Part shown: in pieces, positions 9,366 to 18,807 of the stretch
How positions within the stretch are numbered: position 1 is the first letter of the stretch
How the letters are laid out: every line of letters starts with the position of its first letter
From: Gordonia sputi NBRC 100414
GTDB lineage: Bacteria > Actinomycetota > Actinomycetes > Mycobacteriales > Mycobacteriaceae
Assembly: GCF_000248055.1 (NCBI RefSeq)
Contig: NZ_BAFC01000007.1
Span: forward strand, 1 to 64,000
Length of the DNA: 64,000 bases
Direction: 5' to 3'
Program-made: the position numbers and the translations under genes
Notes under the pieces: model-generated
The model's input: the letters and a program-made list of their open reading frames with translations, nothing else
Told to the model about the DNA's origin: nothing
Databases searched by the model: none

Positions 9366-10757
9366 ATGCGCAATGGAGATGTCTCGTTCTGGTATTCGAC
9401 AATCGATCCCGTCCGGCGTCGTTCGCCCCTTGGCGGAGACCTCGACGTCGACATCGCCATCGTGGGCGGCGGACTCACCGGCCTCTGGTCGGCGTACTAC
9501 CTGCGCGAGGCGCTTCCGGACGCCCGCATCGCGGTGCTCGAGAAGGAGTTCTGCGGCTTCGGCGCCTCGGGTCGCAACGGGGGCTGGTTGTCGGCGGAGG
9601 TTCCGGGCAACCGGTCGCACTACGCCGACATCGCCGCGTCGCGCGGTCGCGACGGCCTCGAGGCGAATCGTCGACTCACCGCCACCATGCGCGCGGGCGT
9701 CGACGAGGTACTCGCCCGCGTCGCCGCCGAACACATCGACTGCGACGCCGTGAAGTCGGGCGTGCTGCACATCGCGCGGTGCCCGGCGCAGGAATCGCGA
9801 CTGCGCGACGAACTCGATGCCGAACATCACCTCGATGCGACCGACTGGGAGTACCTCGACGCCGCCGCCCTCGCGGAGCGACTCTCGATCCGTGGTGCAC
9901 AGGCTGCGATGTTCTCACCACAGTGCGCACGCGTGAATCCGATGAAGCTCACGCGCGGCGTTGCCGACGCCGTCGAGCGTCGAGGTGTGACGATTCACGA
10001 GGACACCGCCGCCATCGAGATCCGTCCGCGATCGGTCCGCACCAACCGCGGGACCGTTCGTGCCGAGACCATCCTGGTCTGCCTCGAAGGCTTCACCGCG
10101 ACCATGCCCGGTCGACGCCGCACACTGCTCCCCCTCAACTCGTCGATGATCGTGACCGAGGTGCTACCCGACGCGATGTGGGACGAGATCGGTTGGGGTG
10201 GAGCCGAATTGCTCGGCGAGACGGCACATGCCTACACCTATTCGCAACGCACCGCCGACGGTCGGATCGCGCTCGGCGGACGCGGCGTCCCCTACCGGTA
10301 CGGCTCCGGGATCGACCACGACGGCGAAACCCAGGAGCGCACCGCGCAGTCACTGGTCGACGCCCTGCACGAGCTCTTCCCCGCGACGGTCGACGTCGAG
10401 ATCGCACACGCGTGGTGCGGCGTGCTCGGGGTGAGCCGCGACTGGTCGGCGTCGATCGACTTCGACCCGACGACGGGTATCGGCTCGGCGTCCGGCTACG
10501 TGGGGTCGGGACTCACGACGACGAATGTCGCCGCCCGCACGCTGCGCGACCTGGTCGTCGGGCAGCGGACAGAACTCACCGACCTGCCGTGGGTCGCGCA
10601 CCACGCGAAGAAGTGGGAGCCCGAACCCCTGCGCTGGCTGGGGGTCGCGTCGATGTACGGCGCCTACCGCGCCGCGGACCGCCGAGAGCTGGCCTCGACG
10701 TCGTCGAAGTCGAATGTCATTGCCCGCGTGGCGGATCGGATCTCCGGGCGGGCGTAG
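9366..10757 (+). CDS. FAD-dependent amine oxidase (DAO family, PuuB-like)
   Basis: This 463-residue protein has the dinucleotide-binding motif VDIAIVGGGLTGLWSAYYL near residues 28-46 and the GFGASGRNGGWL segment of the glycine/D-amino-acid oxidase family, as found in gamma-glutamylputrescine oxidase PuuB. A C-terminal FAD contact is seen at GYVGSGLTTTNVAART. It is transcribed away from the amidohydrolase-PotADBC operon, which suggests that the imported amine or its gamma-glutamyl derivative is oxidised here. No gamma-glutamyl ligase is visible nearby, so a direct amine substrate remains possible. The start is the ATG at 9366. Confidence 0.87.
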   Translation: MRNGDVSFWYSTIDPVRRRSPLGGDLDVDIAIVGGGLTGLWSAYYLREALPDARIAVLEKEFCGFGASGRNGGWLSAEVPGNRSHYADIAASRGRDGLEANRRLTATMRAGVDEVLARVAAEHIDCDAVKSGVLHIARCPAQESRLRDELDAEHHLDATDWEYLDAAALAERLSIRGAQAAMFSPQCARVNPMKLTRGVADAVERRGVTIHEDTAAIEIRPRSVRTNRGTVRAETILVCLEGFTATMPGRRRTLLPLNSSMIVTEVLPDAMWDEIGWGGAELLGETAHAYTYSQRTADGRIALGGRGVPYRYGSGIDHDGETQERTAQSLVDALHELFPATVDVEIAHAWCGVLGVSRDWSASIDFDPTTGIGSASGYVGSGLTTTNVAARTLRDLVVGQRTELTDLPWVAHHAKKWEPEPLRWLGVASMYGAYRAADRRELASTSSKSNVIARVADRISGRA

Positions 10758-11180
10758 GTGGTCTCGCCTTTCCCGCTGGTCGAGCCCTCCCCGCTGGTCG
10801 AACTCCAACCGCTGGTCGAGCTTCCCCGCTGGTCGAGCTTGTCGAGACCACCCCGCCGCTGGTCGAGCCCTCACCGCTGGTCGAGCTTGTCGAGACCACC
10901 TCGCACCGCTCGAATCCCGGGCGCGCGCAAGTGGTCTCGACACGCCGCTCGTCCCTCGCGGCTGCTCGACCAGCGGATGATGCGCGCAGCTCAATCCGGA
11001 ACTGAGCTCATCGAGCCTTTCCCGCAGGCCGAGCCCTCACCGCTGGTCGAGCTTGTCGAGACCACCCCACACCGCTCGAATCCCGGCCGCGCGCAAGTGG
11101 TCTCGACACGCCGCTCGTCCCTCGCGGCTGCTCGACCAGCGGATTCCCCGCTGGTCGAGCCTGTCGAGACCACCCCGCGG
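10758..11180. repeat. Field of CTGGTCGAG-type repeats with a 113-bp duplicated block
   Basis: This 423-base gap between convergent genes has no credible gene. It holds ten or so copies of CGCTGGTCGAG, many extended to CTTGTCGAGACCACC, plus inverted copies (CTCGACCAGCG, GTGGTCTCGAC). A block at 10865-10977 recurs at 11031-11143 with 3 mismatches, a 166-base period. Each block begins with one arm and ends with its complement, so each can fold into a long imperfect hairpin. Such repeats are common between actinobacterial genes; here they may also end transcription from both sides. Confidence 0.85.
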
Positions 11181-12488
11181 TCAGTACGTCGCGCCTGGGG
11201 CGAACTCCTCGAGCATGTCGGTGACGAGCGCGGCGATCGGCGAGCGCTCGCTGCGCGTCAGGGTCACGTGCGCGAACAGCGGGTGCCCCTTGAGCTTCTC
11301 GATGACCGCCGCGACGCCGTCGTGGCGTCCGACGCGGAGGTTGTCGCGCTGCGCGACGTCGTGGGTGAGCACCACCCGCGAGCCTGTGCCGAGTCGGGAC
11401 AGCACCGTCAGCAGTACGTTGCGCTCCAAGGACTGCGCCTCGTCGACGATCACGAACGAGTCGTGCAGTGACCGACCGCGAATGTGCGTGAGCGGCAACA
11501 CTTCCAGCATTCCGCGGCTCAGCACCTCTTCGATAACCTCGGGCGACGCGAGGCCTTCGAGCGTATCGAACACCGCCTGCGCCCACGGCCCCATCTTCTC
11601 GGCCTCGCCGCCGGGCAGGTAACCGAGCTGCTGGCCGCCGACCGCGTACAGCGGACGGAACACGACGACCTTGCGCTGCGTCCGACGTTCGAGCACGGCT
11701 TCGAGGCCGGCGCACAGCGCGAGCGCCGACTTTCCGGTGCCCGCCTTGCCGCCGAGGGACACGATGCCGACGCTGTCGTCGAGGAGCAGGTCGAGTGCGA
11801 CCCGCTGCTCAGCCGAACGCCCGTGCAGTCCGAATGCCTCACGGTCGCCCCGGACCAGCTGGACCTGCTTGGCCTCGTTGACCCGGCCCAGTGCACTCGC
11901 CGAGCCGTGGCCCAACAACCGAACTCCCGTGTGGCAGGGCAGTTCTCGTGCAGCGTCGAGATCAACGACCCCGTCGGAGAACAGCGTGTCGATGACGGGC
12001 TGGTCGACGTTGAGCTCCGCCATGCCCGACCATCCGGAGACGACGACGTCCTGTGCGTGGTACTCGTCGGCGTCGAGTCCGACGGCACCCGCCTTGACGC
12101 GCAGCGGCGTGTCCTTGGACACCAGCGTGACGTCTTTGCCCTCGGCGCGCAGGTTGAGCGCGCACGCGAGGATGCGGGAGTCGTTGCTGTCGGTGCGGAA
12201 TCCGGCGGGCAACACCGCGGGATCGGTGTGGTTGAGCTCGACCTGCAGGGTGCCACCCTCGTCGCCGATCGGCAACGGGACGTCGAGTCGACCGTGCTCG
12301 AGCCGTAGGTCGTCGAGCAATCTCAATGCCTCACGTGCAAACCAACCGAGCTCGTGGTGGTGACGTTTGCCCTCGAGTTCGCTGATGACGACCAACGGCA
12401 AGATGACGTGGTGTTCAGCGAATCGTGTGACTGCCCAGGGATCTGAGAGCAGCACGGAGGTGTCGAGGACGTAGGTGCGTGTGGTCAC
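11181..12488 (-). CDS. phoH2: PhoH2-type protein: PIN domain plus PhoH ATPase
   Basis: This 435-residue protein has an N-terminal PIN nuclease domain ([12 protein letters not shown] near residue 7; acidic residues again at DSNDSRIL) and a C-terminal PhoH P-loop domain with Walker [13 protein letters not shown] and Walker [11 protein letters not shown]. In mycobacteria PhoH2 is an ATP-dependent RNA helicase/ribonuclease paired with a small upstream antitoxin-like gene. I chose the GTG at 12488 because AGGAG lies 6 bases before it and the next residues are [10 protein letters not shown]. Gene order beside desA2 and glyA matches the mycobacterial phoH2 locus. Confidence 0.93.
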   Translation of the reverse strand: MTTRTYVLDTSVLLSDPWAVTRFAEHHVILPLVVISELEGKRHHHELGWFAREALRLLDDLRLEHGRLDVPLPIGDEGGTLQVELNHTDPAVLPAGFRTDSNDSRILACALNLRAEGKDVTLVSKDTPLRVKAGAVGLDADEYHAQDVVVSGWSGMAELNVDQPVIDTLFSDGVVDLDAARELPCHTGVRLLGHGSASALGRVNEAKQVQLVRGDREAFGLHGRSAEQRVALDLLLDDSVGIVSLGGKAGTGKSALALCAGLEAVLERRTQRKVVVFRPLYAVGGQQLGYLPGGEAEKMGPWAQAVFDTLEGLASPEVIEEVLSRGMLEVLPLTHIRGRSLHDSFVIVDEAQSLERNVLLTVLSRLGTGSRVVLTHDVAQRDNLRVGRHDGVAAVIEKLKGHPLFAHVTLTRSERSPIAALVTDMLEEFAPGATY

Positions 12489-12496
12489 GTGGGCTC

Positions 12497-12673
12497 CTAC
12501 GTTTGTGCGGCACCCGCACAAACCAGTTCTTCGATGACCGGCTGGTTCTTGTCCTTTTTCCCGGCGTCAGCCGAGATGGACGAGGACCGGGGCCGGCCCC
12601 CTCGTGCTGCTGGTGCAACCCACGATGTGAACCTCCCGGACGAACCGCTTCCCCGCGGCCCGTCACTGGTCAA
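12497..12673 (-). CDS. Candidate small gene upstream of phoH2 (PhoAT position)
   Basis: A 58-codon frame starting at a TTG (12673) ends at a TAG (12497-12499) that forms part of the phoH2 ribosome binding site (TAGGAG), 8 bases before the phoH2 GTG. The last 30 or so codons have coding-like third positions and a polar product ([14 protein letters not shown]). Mycobacterial phoH2 is preceded by a small gene, phoAT, coupled to it, so the position fits. The start codon is uncertain and I cannot confirm sequence similarity. The rest of the gap (12674-12815) holds only the hairpin noted below. Confidence 0.35.
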   Translation of the reverse strand: MTSDGPRGSGSSGRFTSWVAPAARGGRPRSSSISADAGKKDKNQPVIEELVCAGAAQT

Positions 12674-12736
12674 CGTACGCGGATGACGACGTTCCGGCGC
12701 GTCGTAAACGGGTGTGTCTACGTGAAATATGCGTAA

Positions 12737-12795
12737 ACGGACGTATCGTCGAACCACGACGCGCAGAAGCGATGCCGCGGGGACGATACGTCCGT
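12737..12795 (-). terminator. 14-bp inverted repeat downstream of desA2
   Basis: ACGGACGTATCGTC (12737-12750) and GACGATACGTCCGT (12782-12795) are perfectly complementary with a 31-base loop, starting 21 bases after the desA2 stop. It could end desA2 transcription or act as an operator or attenuator ahead of phoH2. There is no clear T-run. Confidence 0.5.
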
Positions 12796-12815
12796 CAGCA
12801 GGGAGAATGCGGCGG

Positions 12816-13688
12816 TCAGCGACCGGCGCGGGCGAGGATTCTGGCCTTGGCCGCAGCACCCTCGTCGTTCAGACCCTCGACACTTCCGAGCTTCAACTGA
12901 TCGACGATCGACGCAGCGATCGCGTCGATCGTGCTCTCGTCCTGGTAGTCGGCGATCAGTGCGCGCTGCTCGTCGAAGTCGACGACGTCGAATCCGATCG
13001 GTTCGTCGAGTCCGCGTGCGAGCGCCTTGTCGAGCGCGATCACGGCCGTGTCCTGGTCGGCGACGAGTCCCGCGCCGAGCAGGTTGACGAAGGTGCGCGA
13101 CGACACCTCGTCATCACCTGCGACCTTGTGCAGGATCTGCGCGAGGATGTCGTCGGCGACCGACGCCTGCATCTTCTCGATGAACTTCACGCTCTGCGCC
13201 TCGTGCACGGCCATGAGTGCCAGCACGTCGAGCGGCTTGAGTTCGTCGACCTGCGCCTCGTTCTGGCGGTAACCGGCGGTGACGTGGATTCGACGACGCT
13301 CCTCGGCGTCGACCGGATCAATTGCGCGGCGGACAACGAGGTAGTCGCGCAGGACCACCGCGTGGCGGTTGTCCTCGGCAGTCCACACGCCGACGAGCTG
13401 ACGCCAGTCGGAGAACGCCGGGAAGTACTTGGCCAGGATGCGGTGATACGACGGCAGGTTGTCCTTGGTGAGCAGCAACGCCAGCAGCGCGGCTGCGGTC
13501 TCGTCGGACAGCGTCTGCTGCGAGGGATCCCAGTCGTCGCCGCCCATGAAGGCGAAGTTCCGGCCGTCGTCCCACGGCACGTACTCGTGCGGATTCCACA
13601 CGGCAGACGCGAGCTGGTGATCCTCGGCCACCTCGGGGAGGGCCTTCTCCAGCGCGATGATCAGTTCGTCTTCGCTCAGTACGTTCAC
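12816..13688 (-). CDS. desA2: DesA2-like acyl-ACP desaturase family protein
   Basis: This 290-residue all-helical protein is of the ferritin-like acyl-ACP desaturase family; position between phoH2 and glyA matches Rv1094 (desA2). The usual first diiron motif EExxH is EDNRH (105-109). The second (usually DEARH in the helix after AAD/AGD) reads DDEVSS (192-197), with Ser in place of the metal-binding His. An acidic residue is retained at Glu163. This suggests an altered or absent diiron site. The start is a GTG at 13688 with only a weak ribosome binding site. A role in mycolate-related lipid metabolism is known for the family but catalysis is doubtful here. Confidence 0.8.
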   Translation of the reverse strand: MNVLSEDELIIALEKALPEVAEDHQLASAVWNPHEYVPWDDGRNFAFMGGDDWDPSQQTLSDETAAALLALLLTKDNLPSYHRILAKYFPAFSDWRQLVGVWTAEDNRHAVVLRDYLVVRRAIDPVDAEERRRIHVTAGYRQNEAQVDELKPLDVLALMAVHEAQSVKFIEKMQASVADDILAQILHKVAGDDEVSSRTFVNLLGAGLVADQDTAVIALDKALARGLDEPIGFDVVDFDEQRALIADYQDESTIDAIAASIVDQLKLGSVEGLNDEGAAAKARILARAGR

Positions 13689-13733
13689 CGCGCCAAGGAT
13701 ACGGATGCGTAGGCGGCGATTTCAAACCGCCCC

Positions 13734-13758
13734 GACATCTCGAAGCTGGCCAGATGTC
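13734..13758 (-). terminator. Short hairpin after glyA
   Basis: GACATCT (13734-13740) and AGATGTC (13752-13758) bracket a CTGGCCAG core just after the glyA stop. It may terminate glyA transcription. A second small stem (GGCGG/CCGCC) lies farther downstream. Confidence 0.35.
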
Positions 13759-13762
13759 CAGG

Positions 13763-15085
13763 TCAGACCCGGCTCATCAGCCCCCACTCCTCGAGCCCGT
13801 CGTACAGCGGGAAGTCGAGTGCCAGGCGAGAGACCCGGCCACGCAGCGCAGACACGTCGGCGTCAGGCCCTGCCGCGAGCGCGGTGGCGATGATGTCGGC
13901 GACCTCGCTGAACTGTTCGTCGCCGAAGCCGCGGGTCGCGAGTGCGGGCGTACCGATACGCAGGCCCGAGGTGACCATCGGCGGACGCGGATCGAACGGC
14001 ACCGCGTTGCGGTTGACCGTGATACCGACCTCGTGGAGGAGGTCTTCTGCCTGCTGACCGTCGAGCGTGCTGTTACGCAGGTCGACCAGGACCAGGTGCA
14101 CGTCGGTGCCGCCGGTGAGGACCGAGACACCCGACTTCTCGACGTCGGAGCCGGTCAACCGCTCGGCGAGGATCTTGGCGCCCGAGAGCGTACGACGCTG
14201 CCGGTCGGCGAACTCTTCGGTGCCCGCGATCTTGAGCGCGACGGCCTTGCCCGCGATGGCGTGCATGAGCGGTCCGCCCTGCTGCCCGGGGAACACCGCC
14301 GAGTTGAGCTTCTTGGCCCACTCCTGCTTGGCCAGGATGATGCCCGAGCGCGGGCCGCCGAGTGTCTTGTGCACCGTCGACGAGACGACATCCGACGCAG
14401 GCACCGGGTTGGGATGCAGGCCGGCAGCGACGAGTCCGGCGAAGTGAGCCATGTCGGTCCACAGGTAGGCGCCGACCTCGTCGGCGATCGACCGGAAGGC
14501 GTCGAAGTCGAGGGTGCGCGGGTATGCCGACCAGCCGGCGACGATCACCTTGGGCTGCACGTCGAGGGCGATCTTGCGCACCTCGTCCATGTCGATGCGG
14601 AAGTCTTCTTTGCTGACGCCGTAGAAGTGGTTCTCGTAGAGCTTGCCCGAGAAGTTCAGACGCATGCCGTGGGTGAGGTGACCGCCGTGCGCGAGGTCGA
14701 GACCCAGAAGCCGCTCCCCCGGATTCATCAGCGCCATGAGGACCGCGGCGTTGGCCTGCGCACCCGAATGCGGCTGAACGTTGGCGAAGTCGGCTCCGAA
14801 GAGTTCCTTCGCGCGGTTGCGTGCGATGTCCTCGACGACGTCGACGTACTCGCAGCCACCGTAGTAGCGGCGACCCGGATATCCCTCGGCGTACTTGTTG
14901 GTCAGGACGCTGCCCTGTGCCTGCAGCACAGCACGCGGAACGAAATTTTCCGAGGCGATCATCTCGAGTGTGTCGCGCTGCCGGCTCAGTTCGCCGTTCA
15001 TCGCGGCCGCCACGTCGGGATCGACCTCTGCCAGGGACATCGAGTTCAGGCTCGCGGTGTTCGCGGAGATGGGATTCTCGCTCAT
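13763..15085 (-). CDS. glyA: Serine hydroxymethyltransferase
   Basis: This 440-residue PLP enzyme interconverts serine and glycine while charging tetrahydrofolate with a one-carbon unit in the cytosol. Family marks are [36 protein letters not shown], the tetrahydrofolate/PLP region [10 protein letters not shown] and the PLP-lysine segment [15 protein letters not shown] take the ATG at 15085; no strong ribosome binding site is seen, and the first 15-20 residues are poorly conserved, so a start at 15040 is possible. It is flanked by desA2 and coaA as in mycobacteria. Confidence 0.95.
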   Translation of the reverse strand: MSENPISANTASLNSMSLAEVDPDVAAAMNGELSRQRDTLEMIASENFVPRAVLQAQGSVLTNKYAEGYPGRRYYGGCEYVDVVEDIARNRAKELFGADFANVQPHSGAQANAAVLMALMNPGERLLGLDLAHGGHLTHGMRLNFSGKLYENHFYGVSKEDFRIDMDEVRKIALDVQPKVIVAGWSAYPRTLDFDAFRSIADEVGAYLWTDMAHFAGLVAAGLHPNPVPASDVVSSTVHKTLGGPRSGIILAKQEWAKKLNSAVFPGQQGGPLMHAIAGKAVALKIAGTEEFADRQRRTLSGAKILAERLTGSDVEKSGVSVLTGGTDVHLVLVDLRNSTLDGQQAEDLLHEVGITVNRNAVPFDPRPPMVTSGLRIGTPALATRGFGDEQFSEVADIIATALAAGPDADVSALRGRVSRLALDFPLYDGLEEWGLMSRV

Positions 15086-15095
15086 GGCGACCAGT

Positions 15096-16334
15096 CTATT
15101 GGCCCAGTTCGGCACGCAGCAGAGCTGGGGTCAGGGGTTCGTCGAGAAGGCGTCCGAATCGCGCGAGCCGCGCGTCCTGCGGCACCTGCTCGAGCCACTC
15201 GCCCAGGAGCCGATAGCCCTCGACGTAGGTCGAGATGTACGCGCGCCACAACGGCGACGTCAGGAACCGCAGCATCTGTCGCGCCCGCTCCGACGGCGCG
15301 AGCAGCCACCGCTGCAGAAAGCCCGCGACGACGTCGACGTCGAGGTGTTGATCGTGCAGCATCAGCGCGGCGTCTTGGCGCACAGTCAGCAGACCCGACG
15401 ACGCCGCGCCGACCCGCTGTGCGCGCTCGCCGTCGAATCGCAGTCCGAGGTCGGCGTAGATCTCCTGCGCCCAGAGTCCCCAGTTGTCGCCGATGGCCGC
15501 GTGCAGCGCGTGGTCGGCGAGCCCCTCGGCCATCAGGCACTGCGGCGTGTTGACCAGGAAGATGGTCTGCTCGGTCTGTCCACCGCCGACGAGGATCTGC
15601 TCCTTTCTGCAGTGCTCGGTGTGGTGACCGGGATACGCCTCGTGCGCGATGAGGTGCGGCAACGACGACATGTACTGCGTGAGATCGGCATTGATCGCCA
15701 CCCGCGACCGATAGTTGCCGAGGTAGTAGTTGAAGCCCGACCACGGCTTGTCGGTCACCACCTCGAATTCGACGATCTCGTTGTCCGCCAACGGGAAAAC
15801 GTCGCGGACCCGTTCACGCAGCGCACCACTGAAGGCGCGGACGCATTCGTCGACGCGCTCGGGCGGGATCTCGTCGGCGCGACGGTAGGCAGCGTAGGCG
15901 TCAGCGAGCACCGGCCCGCTCGCATCGGGTGTGCCGAGCGCAGAAGCCAACTCGCCGTGCGCCTTTCGATAATCGTCGGTGTCGGCGGGCGCGATGTCGA
16001 CGTCGAAGTAGGCGCGCACCTCGTCGACGAATCCGATGGGCTCGCCCGCGAACTTGCGTGCAGAACATTCCAGTGCGCGCAGATGCGCGTCGACGAACGC
16101 CGCCCGATCGGGGGCCAGACCCGCAGGGAGTTCGGATCGCAGACCGCGGGCCCGGTCAGCCAGCACGGCGGGGTCGGGGGCCGGGCCTCCCGCGACCTCG
16201 GCGCGCAGTGCGGGGTCGCCGGTGTAGGCGTCGACGAAGCCCTCTTCGAGACGGTCGAAGGCGAGGCCGAGCCGCAAATAGTCGGTGACCAGATCCGTAT
16301 CGGGGGTTGCCGAACCGCTGTACGCCGTTGCCAT
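15096..16334 (-). CDS. DUF885 family putative metallopeptidase
   Basis: This 412-residue protein carries [11 protein letters not shown] near residues 240-250, the zinc-site-like motif of the DUF885 family, and a downstream [11 protein letters not shown] helix that usually supplies a third ligand. No signal peptide is visible, so it is probably cytosolic. Family members are thought to be peptidases but few have been studied. It ends 10 bases before the glyA start and is divergent from coaA, so it may share a promoter region (16335-16432) with coaA and a transcript with glyA. Confidence 0.8.
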   Translation of the reverse strand: MATAYSGSATPDTDLVTDYLRLGLAFDRLEEGFVDAYTGDPALRAEVAGGPAPDPAVLADRARGLRSELPAGLAPDRAAFVDAHLRALECSARKFAGEPIGFVDEVRAYFDVDIAPADTDDYRKAHGELASALGTPDASGPVLADAYAAYRRADEIPPERVDECVRAFSGALRERVRDVFPLADNEIVEFEVVTDKPWSGFNYYLGNYRSRVAINADLTQYMSSLPHLIAHEAYPGHHTEHCRKEQILVGGGQTEQTIFLVNTPQCLMAEGLADHALHAAIGDNWGLWAQEIYADLGLRFDGERAQRVGAASSGLLTVRQDAALMLHDQHLDVDVVAGFLQRWLLAPSERARQMLRFLTSPLWRAYISTYVEGYRLLGEWLEQVPQDARLARFGRLLDEPLTPALLRAELGQ

Positions 16335-16385
16335 GGTGGAAGGCTACCGACAGCGGCGTCGACGCGTCCTTCTAAGCTGTAGGCC

Positions 16386-16433
16386 ATGACGACGAGGTGC
16401 GACCCGCGATCGCCGATGGGACGAGCCCTCTGA
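16386..16433 (+). CDS. Short upstream frame overlapping the coaA start
   Basis: An ATG at 16386 opens a 15-codon frame ([15 protein letters not shown]) whose TGA shares a base with the coaA ATG (TGATG). If translated, it would couple to coaA initiation. It has no strong ribosome binding site, and chance cannot be excluded. Confidence 0.25.
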   Translation: MTTRCDPRSPMGRAL

Positions 16434-17374
16434 TGGCGCGCGACACCACCGGCCGCGATCCCAGTCTTTATCTGGAACTCGATCGCAAGCAATGGCGTGA
16501 CCTGCGTGAATCCATGCCGATGGTGCTCAATGAGAACGAGCTCGACCAGCTCGTCGGTATGGGCGAGAACGTCGACCTCCAAGAAGTCGCCGAGGTGTAT
16601 CTCCCGCTGTCGCGACTCATCCACCTACAGGTCGCCGCGAGGCAGCGTCTGTTCGCAGCGACGTCGACCTTCCTCGGCGATCGGCAGACCACAAAGCAGG
16701 TTCCGTTCGTCATCGGGATCGCGGGCAGCGTCGCCGTCGGAAAGTCGACGACCGCCCGCATCATGGCAGCGCTCCTGGCCCGCTGGGAGTCGCACCCGAA
16801 GGTCGACCTCGTCACCACCGACGGTTTCCTGCTGCCCACGCGAGAGCTCGAACGTCGAGGCATCATGCACCGCAAGGGATTTCCCGAATCCTACGATCGC
16901 AGGGGCCTGCTCCGCTTCGTCACCGAGGTCAAGTCGGGGGCGCGCGAGGTGACAGCGCCGGTCTATTCGCACCTCACCTACGACATCGTCCCCGACGTCA
17001 TGCACTACGTGCACCAGCCCGACATCCTGATCCTCGAAGGCCTCAACGTGCTGCAAACAGGTCCGACGCTGATGGTGTCGGACCTGTTTGATTTCTCCAT
17101 CTACGTCGACGCGAAGACCACCGACATCGAGAACTGGTACATCTCGCGGTTCCTGCAGATGCGGTCGACGTCGTTCGCCGACCCCAACTCGCACTTCCAC
17201 CACTACTCGTCACTGACCGACGACCAGGCGCGGGCCGCTGCCCGCGACATCTGGACGTCGATCAACCTGCCGAACCTTCGGGAGAACATCCTCCCCACCC
17301 GCCCGCGCGCAACCCTGGTGCTGCGCAAGGATTCTGACCACTCCATCAACCGGGTCCGGCTGCGCAAGTTGTGA
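16433..17374 (+). CDS. coaA: Type I pantothenate kinase
   Basis: This 313-residue enzyme phosphorylates pantothenate in the first step of coenzyme A synthesis. It has the P-loop [15 protein letters not shown] and the conserved segments [37 protein letters not shown] and [11 protein letters not shown] of the bacterial CoaA type. I chose the ATG at 16433 by similarity to the mycobacterial N-terminus; a GTG at 16397 would add 12 residues. Feedback inhibition by CoA is a family property. It stands divergent from the DUF885 gene and converges on the AhpD-like gene. Confidence 0.95.
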   Translation: MARDTTGRDPSLYLELDRKQWRDLRESMPMVLNENELDQLVGMGENVDLQEVAEVYLPLSRLIHLQVAARQRLFAATSTFLGDRQTTKQVPFVIGIAGSVAVGKSTTARIMAALLARWESHPKVDLVTTDGFLLPTRELERRGIMHRKGFPESYDRRGLLRFVTEVKSGAREVTAPVYSHLTYDIVPDVMHYVHQPDILILEGLNVLQTGPTLMVSDLFDFSIYVDAKTTDIENWYISRFLQMRSTSFADPNSHFHHYSSLTDDQARAAARDIWTSINLPNLRENILPTRPRATLVLRKDSDHSINRVRLRKL

Positions 17375-17411
17375 GTTCGCGCGGCTGCACGAAGCTGTAG
17401 GCCGCGCAAAG

Positions 17412-17473
17412 ATGTGTGTCGAATCGAAGGATGTGGGTGCTGCAGCACCCACATCCTTACGTTCGACACACAT
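17412..17473. terminator. 62-nt palindromic element, copy A (convergent-gene hairpin)
   Basis: A contiguous 32-bp palindrome (17427-17458, arms AAGGATGTGGGTGCTG and its complement) is extended after a 3x3 internal loop by 12-bp arms ATGTGTGTCGAA (17412-17423) and TTCGACACACAT (17462-17473). It sits between the convergent coaA and AhpD-like genes, so it probably terminates both. A related copy is at 46165-46226. Confidence 0.8.
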
Positions 17474-17493
17474 TCAGCGTCGGGTCAGCGGCG

Positions 17494-17973
17494 CTACTTC
17501 CGCTCGTCGAGCTCGTACGGGTACTTCGACGCGATCGCGACGCGGTTCCACGCGTTGATCATCACGATCGACGCGACGACCTGACCGAGCTCCACCTCGT
17601 TGAACACTTCGCGCGCACGCTCGAACGCGTCGTCGGGAACTCCCGCTTCGCCGATTCGGGTCACGTATTCGGTCAGCTCGAGGGCTGATCGCTGCCGCTC
17701 GTCGAAATGGTTGACGGCCTCGTGCCAGACCGGGATCAGACCGATGACCATCGGGTCCATTCCCATCGCGAGCGCGTCGGCGACATGCATACGCAGGCAG
17801 TATGCGCACCCGTTGAGCTGTGAGGCTCGGATCTTGATGAGCTCGATCAGCTCGGGCTCCAGACCCTCCGACGACGCGCGCTGCAACGCGACGAGCGCCT
17901 TGTAGACGTTCGGATTTCGCGCGGGCATCCAGAGTCTGCGCGTGGTGGCGGTTTCTTGTGCCGTGGTGGTCAT
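17494..17973 (-). CDS. Carboxymuconolactone decarboxylase / AhpD-like protein
   Basis: This 159-residue protein belongs to the AhpD-like superfamily; the redox motif is Cys-x-x-Cys in NGCAYCLRMH (about residues 54-63), with the conserved downstream histidine. Such proteins act as peroxidase-like thiol reductases, often in oxidative or electrophile stress. The ATG at 17973 has GAAAGGGG upstream and overlaps the preceding gene's stop (ATGA). With the NAD(P)-binding protein it forms a two-gene operon divergent from a MocR-type regulator gene. Confidence 0.88.
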   Translation of the reverse strand: MTTTAQETATTRRLWMPARNPNVYKALVALQRASSEGLEPELIELIKIRASQLNGCAYCLRMHVADALAMGMDPMVIGLIPVWHEAVNHFDERQRSALELTEYVTRIGEAGVPDDAFERAREVFNEVELGQVVASIVMINAWNRVAIASKYPYELDERK

Positions 17974-18743
17974 CGGTTGCCCCTTTCTGTAGTGGGTGGA
18001 GTTGTTTCGAGCCACTCGTCGAACGTGGTCTGGCCCTTCTCGAACTCCCCGCGCGGCATCAGTCCGCCGTCGCGAAATGCTCTCCCGCCGAACGGGACTG
18101 CCACAACCCATCGGGGTGATCCGTCGCGCCGAGCAACCGCACGCGCCAGATCGACGAGATCGTGCTGCCCGGGTCCGGCGATCTGCCGGTCCGATAGGTC
18201 GTCGGATAGAGCGGCGTCGGCGATCAGTCCTGCGGCGTCGACGGCGGCCAGTGGGCGACACACCATGCGCGGTGCCACCGCGATTGGGCCGAACCGTGTG
18301 CGGGCGAGCATCTGGCCGGCGAGTTCGTACCACTGCGCCGAGCGGATGATCTGCAGGTGCCCGGCGTCGACGTTGTCGGTGTAGGTCTGCTCCTGCGCCG
18401 CTTTGCCTTGGTAATAGCCGAATTTCGCGTTCACCGCCGGGTCTGCGGCATTGATGATCGACAGGCACACGACTCGTCGCACACCCGCCGCTGCGGCGGC
18501 TTCGGCGATGGTGCGCGCGACCGTCGAGAAGAAGTCGACGGCTGTCGAACCGCGCGTCGTCGTCACATTGGTGCAGTCGATCACCGTGTCGGCACCCGCG
18601 CACGCCTCCCGCACGCCGGTGCCCGCATACGCGTCGACTCCCGACGACCGTTGCGCGCAAATCACTTTCTCGCCTCGCCGTTCAAGGTCGTCGGCGAGAA
18701 GCGCCCCGATCTCACCGCTCGCTCCGAACACCACCGTCGTCAT
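17970..18743 (-). CDS. NAD(P)-binding, NmrA/atypical SDR-like protein
   Basis: This 257-residue Rossmann protein starts MTTVVFGASGEIGALLADDL, a nucleotide-binding GxxGxxG variant, and lacks the classical YxxxK motif, as in the NmrA-like or atypical SDR group. It may bind NAD(P)H as a quinone reductase or as a redox sensor. I chose the ATG at 18743 because GAGAGGAA is well placed before it; a GTG at 18752 is also in frame. It is co-translated with the AhpD-like gene and divergent from the MocR gene. Confidence 0.8.
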   Translation of the reverse strand: MTTVVFGASGEIGALLADDLERRGEKVICAQRSSGVDAYAGTGVREACAGADTVIDCTNVTTTRGSTAVDFFSTVARTIAEAAAAAGVRRVVCLSIINAADPAVNAKFGYYQGKAAQEQTYTDNVDAGHLQIIRSAQWYELAGQMLARTRFGPIAVAPRMVCRPLAAVDAAGLIADAALSDDLSDRQIAGPGQHDLVDLARAVARRDGSPRWVVAVPFGGRAFRDGGLMPRGEFEKGQTTFDEWLETTPPTTERGNR

Positions 18744-18807
18744 CGGATCCACTTCCTCTCGGATCGTCTGCCTTCTCTGAACGCAACACCGTCAACGCTA
18801 GTGGCAG

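Noticed and set aside
10758-11180. Possible CRISPR array
   Set aside because: The repeats are irregular in length and spacing, include inverted copies and lack unique spacers. No cas gene is present.
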